Positions 36,001 through 45,000 of a stretch of DNA of 64,000 bases are shown piece by piece (within the stretch, counting starts at the first letter, position 1; every line of letters begins with the position of its first letter). The DNA comes from Marthasterias glacialis. Its lineage: Eukaryota > Echinodermata > Asteroidea > Forcipulatida > Asteriidae. The position numbers were made by a program, and so were the translations under genes. Under the pieces are notes generated by a model that saw only the letters and a program-made list of their open reading frames with translations, made no database searches and had not been told where the DNA came from. The stretch covers positions 620,001 through 684,000 of the forward strand of contig OU452239.1 of NCBI GenBank assembly GCA_911728455.2. Reading direction: 5' to 3'.

Positions 36001-39000
36001 GTATACCATCTCTGTGTTGATGCATCTGATCTACATGTGTTCTCCAGTCTTTGTTGTCAGTACGGATATGAACCTTGAGGGAAGGAATGACTCGTTCAAC
36101 CTCAAGCTTCCATTCATTGGCATCTGTCGTAGATTCCATGATCTCCTCGATGCGAGAGGTCTCTGTCGTATCCTGGGAAAATGCGATTATCATTGAAAAA
36201 CAATTCAAAATACGTACAGACACGCCTTGCGTCTAACATATGTAGTGGTTGCTGCAATCAAGTCCAGAGTTACTTACTAATACTGGAGTCTTACATATCA
36301 ACGTATCTACTAACACGTAGGTACTCTAGGCGCTAATTAATAGGGGTTTACAAAGTGCTGCTGCTCATTCAGCAGCCACTGCCAGAAACACTGGGGCAAA
36401 ACCCTTCTCTTCACGATAAGTGTAACTGGGAACCCGCACTCTGCTGATCAGAAACACCAGAGTTTGAGTCGAGTGCGCTTGACCATTTGGCCACGACACG
36501 CCAACATTTAAGACACCACACCACAACACTTGTGTTATAGAGAATGAGGTTATAGACCTTTAAGGCTGATATTTTGTTCTTGTACCTTTGTCTTGAGATT
36601 CCTGAGTCCTTCAAGATCCAAGAAGTTCTCATCTTCTTCTAGATCCTCATCAACATCCTGTCAAGAGAGATACATCTTATTACATCAAGTCAGACTTCTA
36701 CTTTAAACAGTTTGACTTTGCAATGCTTTCATGTTTGCTGTGGTTGGCTCCAGACACCTGAGAGGCCACCACAAAACTAACTTCTTTGATATCCTGTTGG
36801 TAAGTGATGACAATTTGGAGCCGAATGTGCAATGTAAATGAATGGTATACATACAGAGTTCTCCCAAGCACAAGCTAGCGTATCGGGCCGATACACGTGA
36901 ACTACGGGCCGATACGTTGCACTGCACTTCCGGCTCCAAAACGTCATCACTTACCAACAGGATAATTAGAAAAGATTTGAATACTTGTCAGTTGTCCTTG
37001 AAAACCCACTGGTATTCTACAGCTTTGTAATGTAGTTAGTGATCAATCATTCTGGAATGATCTGTAAAAACCAATCCGAGCAGCTTGTTCATGGGCATTT
37101 ACACAACCACAGCTCTGGAATTCTCTATGCTGATTGGTACATATGCATATCGTATTCCACTTGCACTTGTGTGACAACTTTAAAGTAGGCAGTAAGAATT
37201 AAAGTAATTTTGTCTCACAGCCATATCTTCTTCAGCCTTATCCAGAGTGACCTCTACATCATCTTCAATAGCGGATTCTTCTTCCATTTCTTCTTCAGGG
37301 TAAACAGGTCTAGAAGCAAAAGTTATGATAACAGATGATAAAACAGTGATTATTCTTAACAGCCGGGCTACTGTCTGACCATTCACTATTGTCCACTGTG
37401 GTTTTGAATTATGCCAGAGTGCAATTTGATATCATGGCGTGTCAAGACACTTGTGTCCTTGAGCAAGGCACTCGCCTATAATCAGGCATGATAATGGGTC
37501 TTGGCAAAAAGTAGGAGCATCTTATTGAATACATGGGCTGACCTTCACACACCTAATAAAGATATGGGCTTCGATAGACTTTTCAGGCTATTCAATAACA
37601 ATTTTGCTAATTGGGCAAAAGAATCAGAAAACAGATTAAAGTAGGGAGAATATCATGCCTGTACAATTGCTTCTTTTCACCCGGGACATGCAGGAGTAAA
37701 TGAGTACCAGCAAGGGTTGAAAATCACTGTTGATAGGGATGAGAGTGGATGAAAATGAAAAATCTATGAAACACCATTGGAGGGTTTGGTGGCTACCAAC
37801 CAAGGCATAACCCGCATCAATGGCAGCATTCTAGGCTTAAATGTAGATGGTACAAGCACCTTGGTGTAGTCTAAATAAAGTACAAGTAGTGTGTTAAAGT
37901 CATTATACACTATTGGTAAAATGTCTGAAAATACTTCCATACCTTATGAGCATCAAGAGTTATTTAATAAAATCAACCTGCGAAAGTTTCAGCTCATTTC
38001 ATTGTTTCCTTTACGAGAAAACAATACAAAGTCATTCAGTGTTTTTGTATTCATTGTAACGGCCGGAGTTTTCGTCTCATGAGACGAAAAATCATTTGTG
38101 GATCTTATTTCACTAATTATTCGAAAACGATAACACATCAGACAGAAATATTTCACAGGAAGTTTTCTACCGTCATCGTCTCTATATGTAAGTTATATGC
38201 AAATCTGTGAACATTTTGATTTTCGGTGTTCCCAAAAGTGAATACGGGCTTTAAGGCTTTACAAGGGTCTGGATGTCAGTAATAATTGTACATTGAAACA
38301 GTCTGGCCTTTTGCTCACATGAGTTAAAGTGTCTTTTGAATAAACAAACCAGAATAATAATGACACCAAATCATTGGTACTTTGCATACCTCCTCCAATT
38401 GAAGCTTGTTTTTCTAAGAGCCTCATCAGCAAGCTTATCTAAGACGTAGATACAGTGCTCTCCAAAGCCGGCTTTTAGCTTGGCAGGTGGGAACTCAACT
38501 GCGGCACCAATCTGACGTACTTCATCTAGAATACTGGATATGGTTGCATTGGGGTCATCATACTGGAGGAAAGATAGGAAGTCAGTTTCAAATTTAAAAT
38601 GGATATTAGGTTTTTGAAAAAGTCTACACATACCTGCCAACATTGAAAAGTCAGAAATCAGAAAACCTCATGTTGATCCACAAGTCACACCAGCAGATCT
38701 TGTAAAACGCAAAGTTATCACTTTTTTTTCTTTTTTTTTCCATTTTTATGCAATTCACCCATCACAATGCTCAAATGCCACTCGAGGTGTGGGCTACTTT
38801 TTGAAGGGATAGAAACCTGCCCAATGTGCAGAAACAAGACAGGGCGAGATTTAAACGAGAGTCTCTTCACAGCACAGCTAAGAAGAGGGAGGGGTAAATG
38901 AATCCGTTGCGAGACAAACATAACTGCCTCTTCTCCTATTTGAAGCCGTTATAGTTAAGTGTCTTGCTCAAGAACACAAGTGTCCTGACGGGGATTAGAA

Positions 39001-40373
39001 TCCACATCCTAATGACTTAGCCACCAGACTTCGAGTCCGATGCACTAAACTGTTCAACCACGACACGCTACCCTTTCTTGATCTCGTTACATATAGAAAT
39101 TGTTTTGGGGTTGTTGTTTTTACCCATCTTGCTCAAATTGTTTGGTAACGCCTAACTCTTGCATCTCAGCAGAAGAAAAATGTTGTACTGCTCATTGTTC
39201 ATTGTTGTGTCATTGTTACAAAATGGTGATTCGACCTTAATCAATGGGCAAAACAGTAATGTAACTCACTTCTTGGGGTTGGTCAAATTGTTTACCAGCT
39301 TGATTGATGAGCCAAGCAGCAAGTGATGTAAACATGTAGAACTGCTCTCCGGGATTTGTAGGAAGTGCAAAGTAGTGTCTATGTATGTAGGAAAAACCAA
39401 AACACACAAACAGAGTAAAATATGAATCATTCCGCCACATTATTTTCATATTTCCAGACCCAAAACTTCCTGCTGGCACAAAGAAAACACAGCTCAATGT
39501 TATCAGGCCTTGCGCTTAAGCTTTTTTGTAAAGTAGCCGATGGGGCTAGTAAACTGTGCATTTTACTTGCCCCCAGGAAGTTTTCGTTGCCCAAATTTTA
39601 AACATGTATTGTCATAAATGTGATACTACATGTTAAGCTTACTACATGTAATGGTAGCGATCACAACCAGTTTAACGGTCAATTGAAGTTACACTCAAAA
39701 ATAACTTAACACATTTCTAAAATGTAACATTCACATCTGAAAAGGAAGAAGTATGAGCATTATAAACAAGTATAAGTAAGTTGCACAGTTTTTAGTAGCC
39801 CACAGGGCAAGTTGAGAAGTGGTGTTTACTAGCCCATAACAGTTTTTACTAGACAATGTACGTCAGGCTAGTGTTAAGGGTGAACCCTGGTTATTTATAC
39901 AAACAGTTTTATTTTTGATGGGGACGGCAGTTTTGGATTTTGATAAACTTATGATATGAAAAAAGAGGCCATCTCATATTTTCTAAGCTACAATTCTGCA
40001 CCCTTTGCATGAAGTGACAAATCTGCACCACAGCCAAAAATCCGTGTTTGGAGAAAGTTGAGTTTAAGGTTGAACTATCAGGTGAGCATTTGACCGTTTA
40101 GAGGGGACGCTAAACATCTGTTACGTTTTACATAGCCTAACTGAACTCCATGGGGATTGATTTTGAAGGATGGACTGAAATAATAATAACAGTTAAATTC
40201 ATATAATACCTTGATAATGGTTTAAATCCTAATCCTTTGAGGAATCCTTCTTCATAATCCATCAACTTCAGCTTATCCAACATATCTTCCATCACTACAA
40301 AGTGCATGTACACCTGACCAGGTCCGAGCTCCGCACCCCCTTCAGCTCCGCCCCTTCTCCCTTCATCAGCCAT
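33040..40373 (-). CDS. IFT57: Intraflagellar transport protein 57 homologue, 9 exons, 410 aa
   Basis: Subunit of the IFT-B (peripheral, IFT-B2) complex, which carries cargo along cilia; in vertebrates it also binds HIP1 (alias HIPPI). Exons in transcript order: 40373-40210, 39378-39270, 38562-38390, 37309-37219, 36657-36586, 36172-35978, 35099-34968, 33635-33506, 33206-33040; 1,233 nt with compatible phases. Near-identical stretches to remembered human IFT57 include FVVMED, HYFALPTNPGEQFYMF, YDDPNATIS, GEH.YVLD, ESTTDA.EW, IRTDNKDW, VDQMHQHR, SREKYINNQLE, GGVTERTR, VKQEMEE, GSSMTDG and RIGVVEH. Residues 20-145 match the calponin-homology-like N-terminal domain; about 260-400 is heptad-rich coiled coil; an acidic linker lies at 155-200. 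Human is 429 aa, and most of the deficit is at the two ends. The ATG at 40373 precedes a variable Gly/Glu-rich leader, as in vertebrates. A possible acceptor (ACTTAG) just 5' of the ATG allows an upstream leader exon. Confidence 0.96.
33687..33966 (-). mobile_element. tRNA-derived SINE (family C, tRNA-Leu-like head), IFT57 intron 8
   Basis: On the reverse strand: GTGTCGTGGCCGAGTGGTTA (head, A box), GTGGGTTCGAGTGCC (B box), then CACACCTCGAGTGGCTTACT. Related copies on the same strand: 36350-36505, 38735-39072, 45290-45600 and 49325-49605; body only at 13985-14190 (+). Confidence 0.7.
34158..34458. mobile_element. TTAA-flanked MITE with CACGTTGACTGCC termini, IFT57 intron 7
   Basis: TTAACACGTTGACTGCCG at the left and CGGCAGTCAACGTGTTAA at the right are perfect inverted repeats bounded by TTAA. 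Inside, CTACGAATAT.CTCGTA occurs twice. Size about 300 bp. TTAA target sites point to a piggyBac-like mobiliser, by inference. No coding capacity. Confidence 0.78.
34500..34876 (+). mobile_element. Probable LINE 3' UTR end (CR1/L2-like)
   Basis: Non-coding. It ends in AAAAGGCGCAATATAA followed by an ATT/GTT-rich tail (ATTATTACTATTGTTATTAC), the layout of CR1/L2 3' termini. It abuts the TTAA MITE at 34158-34458 and lies in IFT57 intron 7, antisense to the gene. No coding remnant is visible, so the class rests on the tail alone. Confidence 0.4.
35817..35941. mobile_element. Short (~125 bp) inverted-repeat element in IFT57 intron 6
   Basis: AATTAGCGGCTACG-TCGGCTG at the left pairs with CAGCCGTAGCCGTAGCCACC at the right; the core includes CTGCTGCTGCTAAGATTGTTGC. 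It looks like a foldback MITE. Non-coding. Confidence 0.55.
36350..36505 (-). mobile_element. tRNA-derived SINE (family C) fragment, IFT57 intron 5
   Basis: Reverse strand GGCGTGTCGTGGCCAAATGG head and CTCTGGTGTTTCTGATCAGC. The TGTTTCTGATCAGCAGAGT variant is shared with 49325-49605, suggesting a subfamily. Confidence 0.6.
36791..36963. mobile_element. 173-bp MITE with ~33-bp terminal inverted repeats, IFT57 intron 4
   Basis: ATCCTGTTGGTAAGTGATGA at the left is matched by TCATCACTTACCAACAGGAT at the right; the repeats run on for about 33 bp each with about three mismatches. The core carries two GGGCCGATAC motifs about 20 bp apart. Non-coding. The terminal repeats contain a donor-like GGTAAGTGAT in both orientations. 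Confidence 0.75.
37590..37690. repeat. Repeat fragment shared with 35690-35790
   Basis: AGAATCAGAAAACAGATTAA and GGGAGAATATCATGCCTG match AAATCAGAAATCAGATTAAA and GGAAGAATACCATGCCTGG near 35750. Both are in IFT57 introns. Class unknown. Confidence 0.5.
37894..38254. mobile_element. TTAA-flanked MITE in IFT57 intron 3
   Basis: Left end TTAAAGTCATTATACACTAT; right end CCCAAAAGTGAATACGGGCT then TTAA. The ends resemble the two TTAA MITEs at 28.6 and 52.0 kb but are more diverged, so it is probably an older relative. It holds a small palindrome, GTCTCATGAGAC. Confidence 0.6.
38735..39072 (-). mobile_element. tRNA-derived SINE (family C), IFT57 intron 2
   Basis: Reverse strand: GCGTGTCGTGG head with GTGCATCGGACTCGAAGTCT, a diverged B box (GTGGATTCTAATCCC), TCTTGAGCAAGACACTTAAC, and a body with GAGGCAGTTATGTTTGTCTC that closely matches 13985-14190 on the + strand. 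Confidence 0.65.
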
Positions 40374-42034
40374 GACGCTAAGTTACAAAACCTGTCACGG
40401 TGCGTCTATTTTGGCAAACACTCACTGATCTTTTAAATGTACATGTACCAGGTGTACTGCTGTGCGAGTTCGACGCTTATAATTTCTGCTGAATCATCAA
40501 CTACATGTTGGAAACTGAATGCGTGTGACATGAAGTTTGGCACCAGCTGATGCAGTGAACTGCTAGACTTCCATCCAGTGGATTCCTCAAACAAAGTAAA
40601 ATTTTCTTGGTGCTTTTACCTGTTAAAGATGCTCTTGACTGAAGCTGGATGGAGAATACAAAAATAAAAAAGTTCTTAGCAGTTTACAAGCATTGTCCGG
40701 GAACGATTTCATCCAGAAATGTTGCATAGCAAAATAAGACTCACCACAGTCACAGAAGCAACTGAGGTCAAGTTCAGTTTTATGACGCACTCATTATCTA
40801 ATAATACATGTAGATGAGAGTAAAAAAAAAAAAAAAAAAAAAATACAAGTCTCTAGCCTCTTGTTAAAATGGTGTAAAATGTCATTTTATTTGATAGGAC
40901 TACTCTATCAAAGAGAAATTTGAAACGTGAAGTCATTAGATATCACCAACAAACGGGCAAAATATTTTGCCAACAAGTGACTAACATAGGCTATGATTGA
41001 TAGGTCATGCTGTACACAATCCTGAAATTGCGCACACTTGCGCAAATTGGAAATGCATTCCACTGGCATCGTTGCAGTCATCAGTATCTGACACAATCGT
41101 ACCATCATATCGACCGGCAACATCTCCTGCGTATTTCAGGTGAGTTTATAATTATTATTAAAGTATTGTACTTGTACTTGTAAAATTGTATGTAGAGTTT
41201 TTAGAGGTTTTTGATTTTTTTTTTTTTTTTTTTAGCATTTTTTGTCACTCCCTGTCTGGCAGACTTGAATCTTGTAATAAAGGCATTTGTACACACAGAG
41301 ATAATAAGTTTTGATGGGTGTTCACTCGGACCCTACATACTGATACACCACTCCAGATAATGTCTAAATGTTAAAACAGCGTTCCGTTGCTACTTACGAT
41401 GTAGTGTACCTACTTCTTGCCAGTAACTCGGAGTCGTACCATTACAACACGTAAATTTTTAACTTTGCATGAAATGAACAACTCATAAAAAAGGATAAGG
41501 AGCTATTCCAAACAGCACCAAATTAGAGATTTGAAGGCATTGTGTACATAAAAACTATGCTTTAAAATATCATGTATATTAAATAATGAATTTTGGTGAA
41601 ATAAGACTTATTTTTCGACTCAAATAGTTTACTTACGTCTCCAGCCAGCAAAGTCGTCGCCAAGGCATAGAAAACTATTTTGTAAATAGTATTGTACCCT
41701 ATTCACACTGTGCTTAATATTTTACACATTGTTGGGGTGCAGACTAAAATTCCCGTTTAACAACCTCGTCTGTTTAGTGCGTTTAAAGCATGAAATATTT
41801 CATTCTAACTCCTGGGTACGTGTTTCATGAATTATTCATGAGAGGTCAGAGGCCAGTTCTCACATTGTGCACATCGTGTGCACGCCGCCCGTACATCCAA
41901 CATTCTCAATCCGACCCACACACATTATCTGCGACATTTTCATTTACAACGTCTGATCAACCCTATTTTGTCACATGGTCCCTCGTCCCTAATTTCACTT
42001 ACCGTCAGATAGTTAAATTGGTTCGCTAAACATC
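40374..42034. promoter_or_regulatory. Divergent intergenic region between IFT57 (-) and RRM-TatD (+)
   Basis: This 1.66 kb separates the two start codons and must hold both promoters unless leader exons lie further out. No clear RFX X-box (paired GTTGCC/GGCAAC half-sites), as found upstream of many ciliary genes, could be picked out by eye. It contains a poly(A) tract (about 40823-40843), a T run (41216-41234), a diverged cousin of the 54.2 kb MITE (40762-40960) and a repeat shared with 10.8 kb (41420-41555). A good donor, TTTCAG|GTGAGT, at about 41140 on the + strand and TTACCGTCAG at about 42010 could bound a leader intron of RRM-TatD; this is unproven. Confidence 0.5.
40762..40960. mobile_element. 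Diverged relative of the 54.2 kb MITE, upstream of IFT57
   Basis: Shares TGAGGTCAAGTTCAGTTTT, CAAGTCTCTAGCCTC, AAATGTCATT.TATTTGATA and GAAATTTGAAAC with 54171-54654 in the matching order. A poly(A) run (40823-40843) interrupts it. The far end is not clear. Confidence 0.5.
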
Positions 42035-45000
42035 ATGGCCAGCAACACAGAAAACGAAGTAGCAGATACTAAACCAGAAGCCGGTGGAGATGCCGAGAAT
42101 GTCGATTACACAAATCGTAAAATTTATTTTGGTAAGATTTGTAATTGTGTTCTTTATTTTCATTAAAAAAAATCGTCTTGTTCTTTAAACTTTCTGTGGG
42201 TGTATGCTGTTTTTAGTACGTACAGACAGCCGGCATGTTTGAGCTACGGAGTTCTGCTGGCGCTGTATAAATTCCTTCCTTTTGTAATTGTGGTATATAT
42301 TTTTTATATGGTGGTAGGCTAGTTACAAAATAATTAATAATTACTTATGAATGAAGATGACATGTGGCATGGCCATGAGTGGTTAAATAAATTGAGTTAA
42401 TCCCCACCTGGGCATGGAGGCTAGGTTAGGTAGAAACAGTAGATGCCAATGGCAGTGGATATTTTTATATTTTTAGCGATGAGGGTAAATGATGCAAAAC
42501 TACATTTTGCCGGCAGGTCGACTGGTAAAGCGCTCTCTTTGAACGCATACACGCCTAGACGGCCAATGTAAGGTTTTTAAATTACCGGGTGTCTAGACAA
42601 CCTCCTTGTAAAGCATTAATAATAATGCCATTATATAGTCTTTGTTACCGCATCACTTGGAAAAGTTCCCATATCCAGCAGCCACTTTCTAAGGGATTTT
42701 AAAGATTTTTTCAGTGGATATTGGCTTTATTTCCAGTTTTTTAATATTCCTCTCGAGGAATTGGTAGGCCTAGCAAAAACGGTAATTTTTGACCTTAAAA
42801 AAAAAAAAAACATTGAGCGGACGTTTCATCGCGCCCCTTGAACTTTCAGGCAATAATGCCCAAACAAACTAAAAGGGTGTTTAGTGAGTGGCGTTGTCAA
42901 GCCCAACGTATACGTGAAAATGGCTTATTTTTTTTATGATTTCAACACTTTGTAATCGCTCAAAGCGCTTGTTCCTCTCTGTATACTTTCCGTCAACTTT
43001 GACGGACAGGTAAACCACTACCTGATCAAACTTTGCCTCAAAAGATAATTAAAAAAGGCAGAGAAAGCATCAAAGAGTATCTTAATCCGCCAAATATAAG
43101 ATCATGCTGCTCGTGTACCGATGTCTGAATTCTCGTGGCCCAACTTACCTGACCAACCTCCTGTCCATCAGAAAAACAACCCGTAACCTGCGTTCCAGTT
43201 CAGACAGTTCAGCCCTATTTATACCCAGAAGCAAGCACAGTTGGGGGGATCGAGCCTTTTCTGCCGCAGCCCCCAGGATCTGGAACATTCTTCCATGCAA
43301 CATCAGACAATCAGCTACATTATCTACTTTCAAAACATCGCTAAAAACTTACCTATTTTCAAGAGCTTACTGTACGGCGCCATGAGCAATGACCGTTGGA
43401 ATGGCGCCTTATAAATTTTATGATTGATTGATTGAAATTTTCCAGGGGCTTCAAGATGCATGTTTGTATGGTTCTTCATTATTTTGTTTAAGACAGAGAG
43501 GAATGTAAATAGAAAAGTCAACAAAAAGTTTATGCTAATCTTGGTCAAAAGGTAACCAAGAAAGGCCGAGATTGCACCACTGAGTATCAATTAGTATCAT
43601 GCATGTACCACCATAGAATGGAGCATCACTGTGAATGTGGATAATAAAAGCATGGATTGTGAACACACACACACCGCGATTGCGCCATGCATTTTCATGA
43701 TTGTGCTGGTTATGGGTGCGCGGATCACGCATAGAAAACGCGGCATATTTTTCAGGCGTGCTATTTTGATGCGCTGTTTCCCGTTCGATTCTGGAAAACG
43801 TCGGGTTTTACTGAGGGTACACTATTTGAGACGCCATAAGGGACAATGCGGTTACACAGGGATATAGAAAGTACCGGTTCTCTGTTTTTTTTTTTTGATG
43901 ATTGCTTCTCAGCTCTTCAGAAAGCATACATAAACCTACGTACAACTACACGTACAGTACATGTGCATGTAATGTCTCCAATTGTTTGTGATGTACAATG
44001 TCTATATTTATTTTAGATACACAGTTCTTTATCTGTGCTCAAGAGCAGGCCTGATTACTTTGTTCTTGAAAGGGCAAGGGCACCAAGGCATTTTGGTCTT
44101 GATAAAGGGAACCTCTATGTGGAAATTGTAAATGTGTACTGGACCATTTCAAGGGCACCAAGGCAATGACTAGGGGCAACGGAGGCAATTGTTGCCTCAG
44201 TTCAGGTCTGCAAGAGACTTCTTAATGTGCTTATTAATTTTACGACAGGTGTATGCATTAACATAGCTATGTTTGAAGAAGACGTGCATTGATTCTGTAC
44301 AACATCTTGTAAGGGTTTACAAGGTGATGGGCTACAATCTACAGCCGTCGTCATTCATTTGAATCTTTCAGTAATCACTCCAGAAAAACAGGGGTAGATC
44401 GTTAGGTCTTTTTACATACATGAAGTTTCAAACAGCAATAAAGGGTTGTGAAAAAAAATCAACAGAAGGCTGACTCTATTGAAAATTAATGCAACTCGAC
44501 ACATTGATTGATTGAATTTAAGAGTTTATTTTATTAATTTCAAAATGAGTAATCAGTTTTGTTAACCAGTAGTTCTAACTGTAGCTGTAATGTGAGTTTA
44601 AATATGGTTTGTGTTGCACAGTTGGGCTTATGATCTATTTAAAAGAAAAATGTTTTTACACAATGGTTCGAGCAGTGATTTTTGGGTTTTGTAATTGTGC
44701 ATTATTGTGCCCCCACCCTTGGGCTATAACAATAAAGTCCATGCTTACTATCTTTTTGATTCAATGTCTCTTGCAGGTAACCTGCCCTTTGCAACCACTG
44801 CTGAGGAGCTAGAGAAATGGGTCCTGGAAGGCATCTCACAGCCTGATACTAAGGAAGTGAAAGCTGAAATAGCCATGGATGGGATTGGACGAGCAAGAGG
44901 GTTTGGCTATATCGACTCTCCTGAGGAGTTCAAAGCAGCCATTTTGAAATTGCACGGAGAGTAAGTGAAGTGATAATAAAAACAGGCCAGAGGTGGATTT

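Noticed and set aside
41140-42010. Leader intron of RRM-TatD
   Set aside because: Donor and acceptor look acceptable, but the putative leader lies beside repeat-derived DNA and nothing else supports it; noted only in the promoter entry.
43145-43333. Minus-strand frame opposite the LINE fragment
   Set aside because: Shadow of the + strand LINE tail, which has the recognisable motif.
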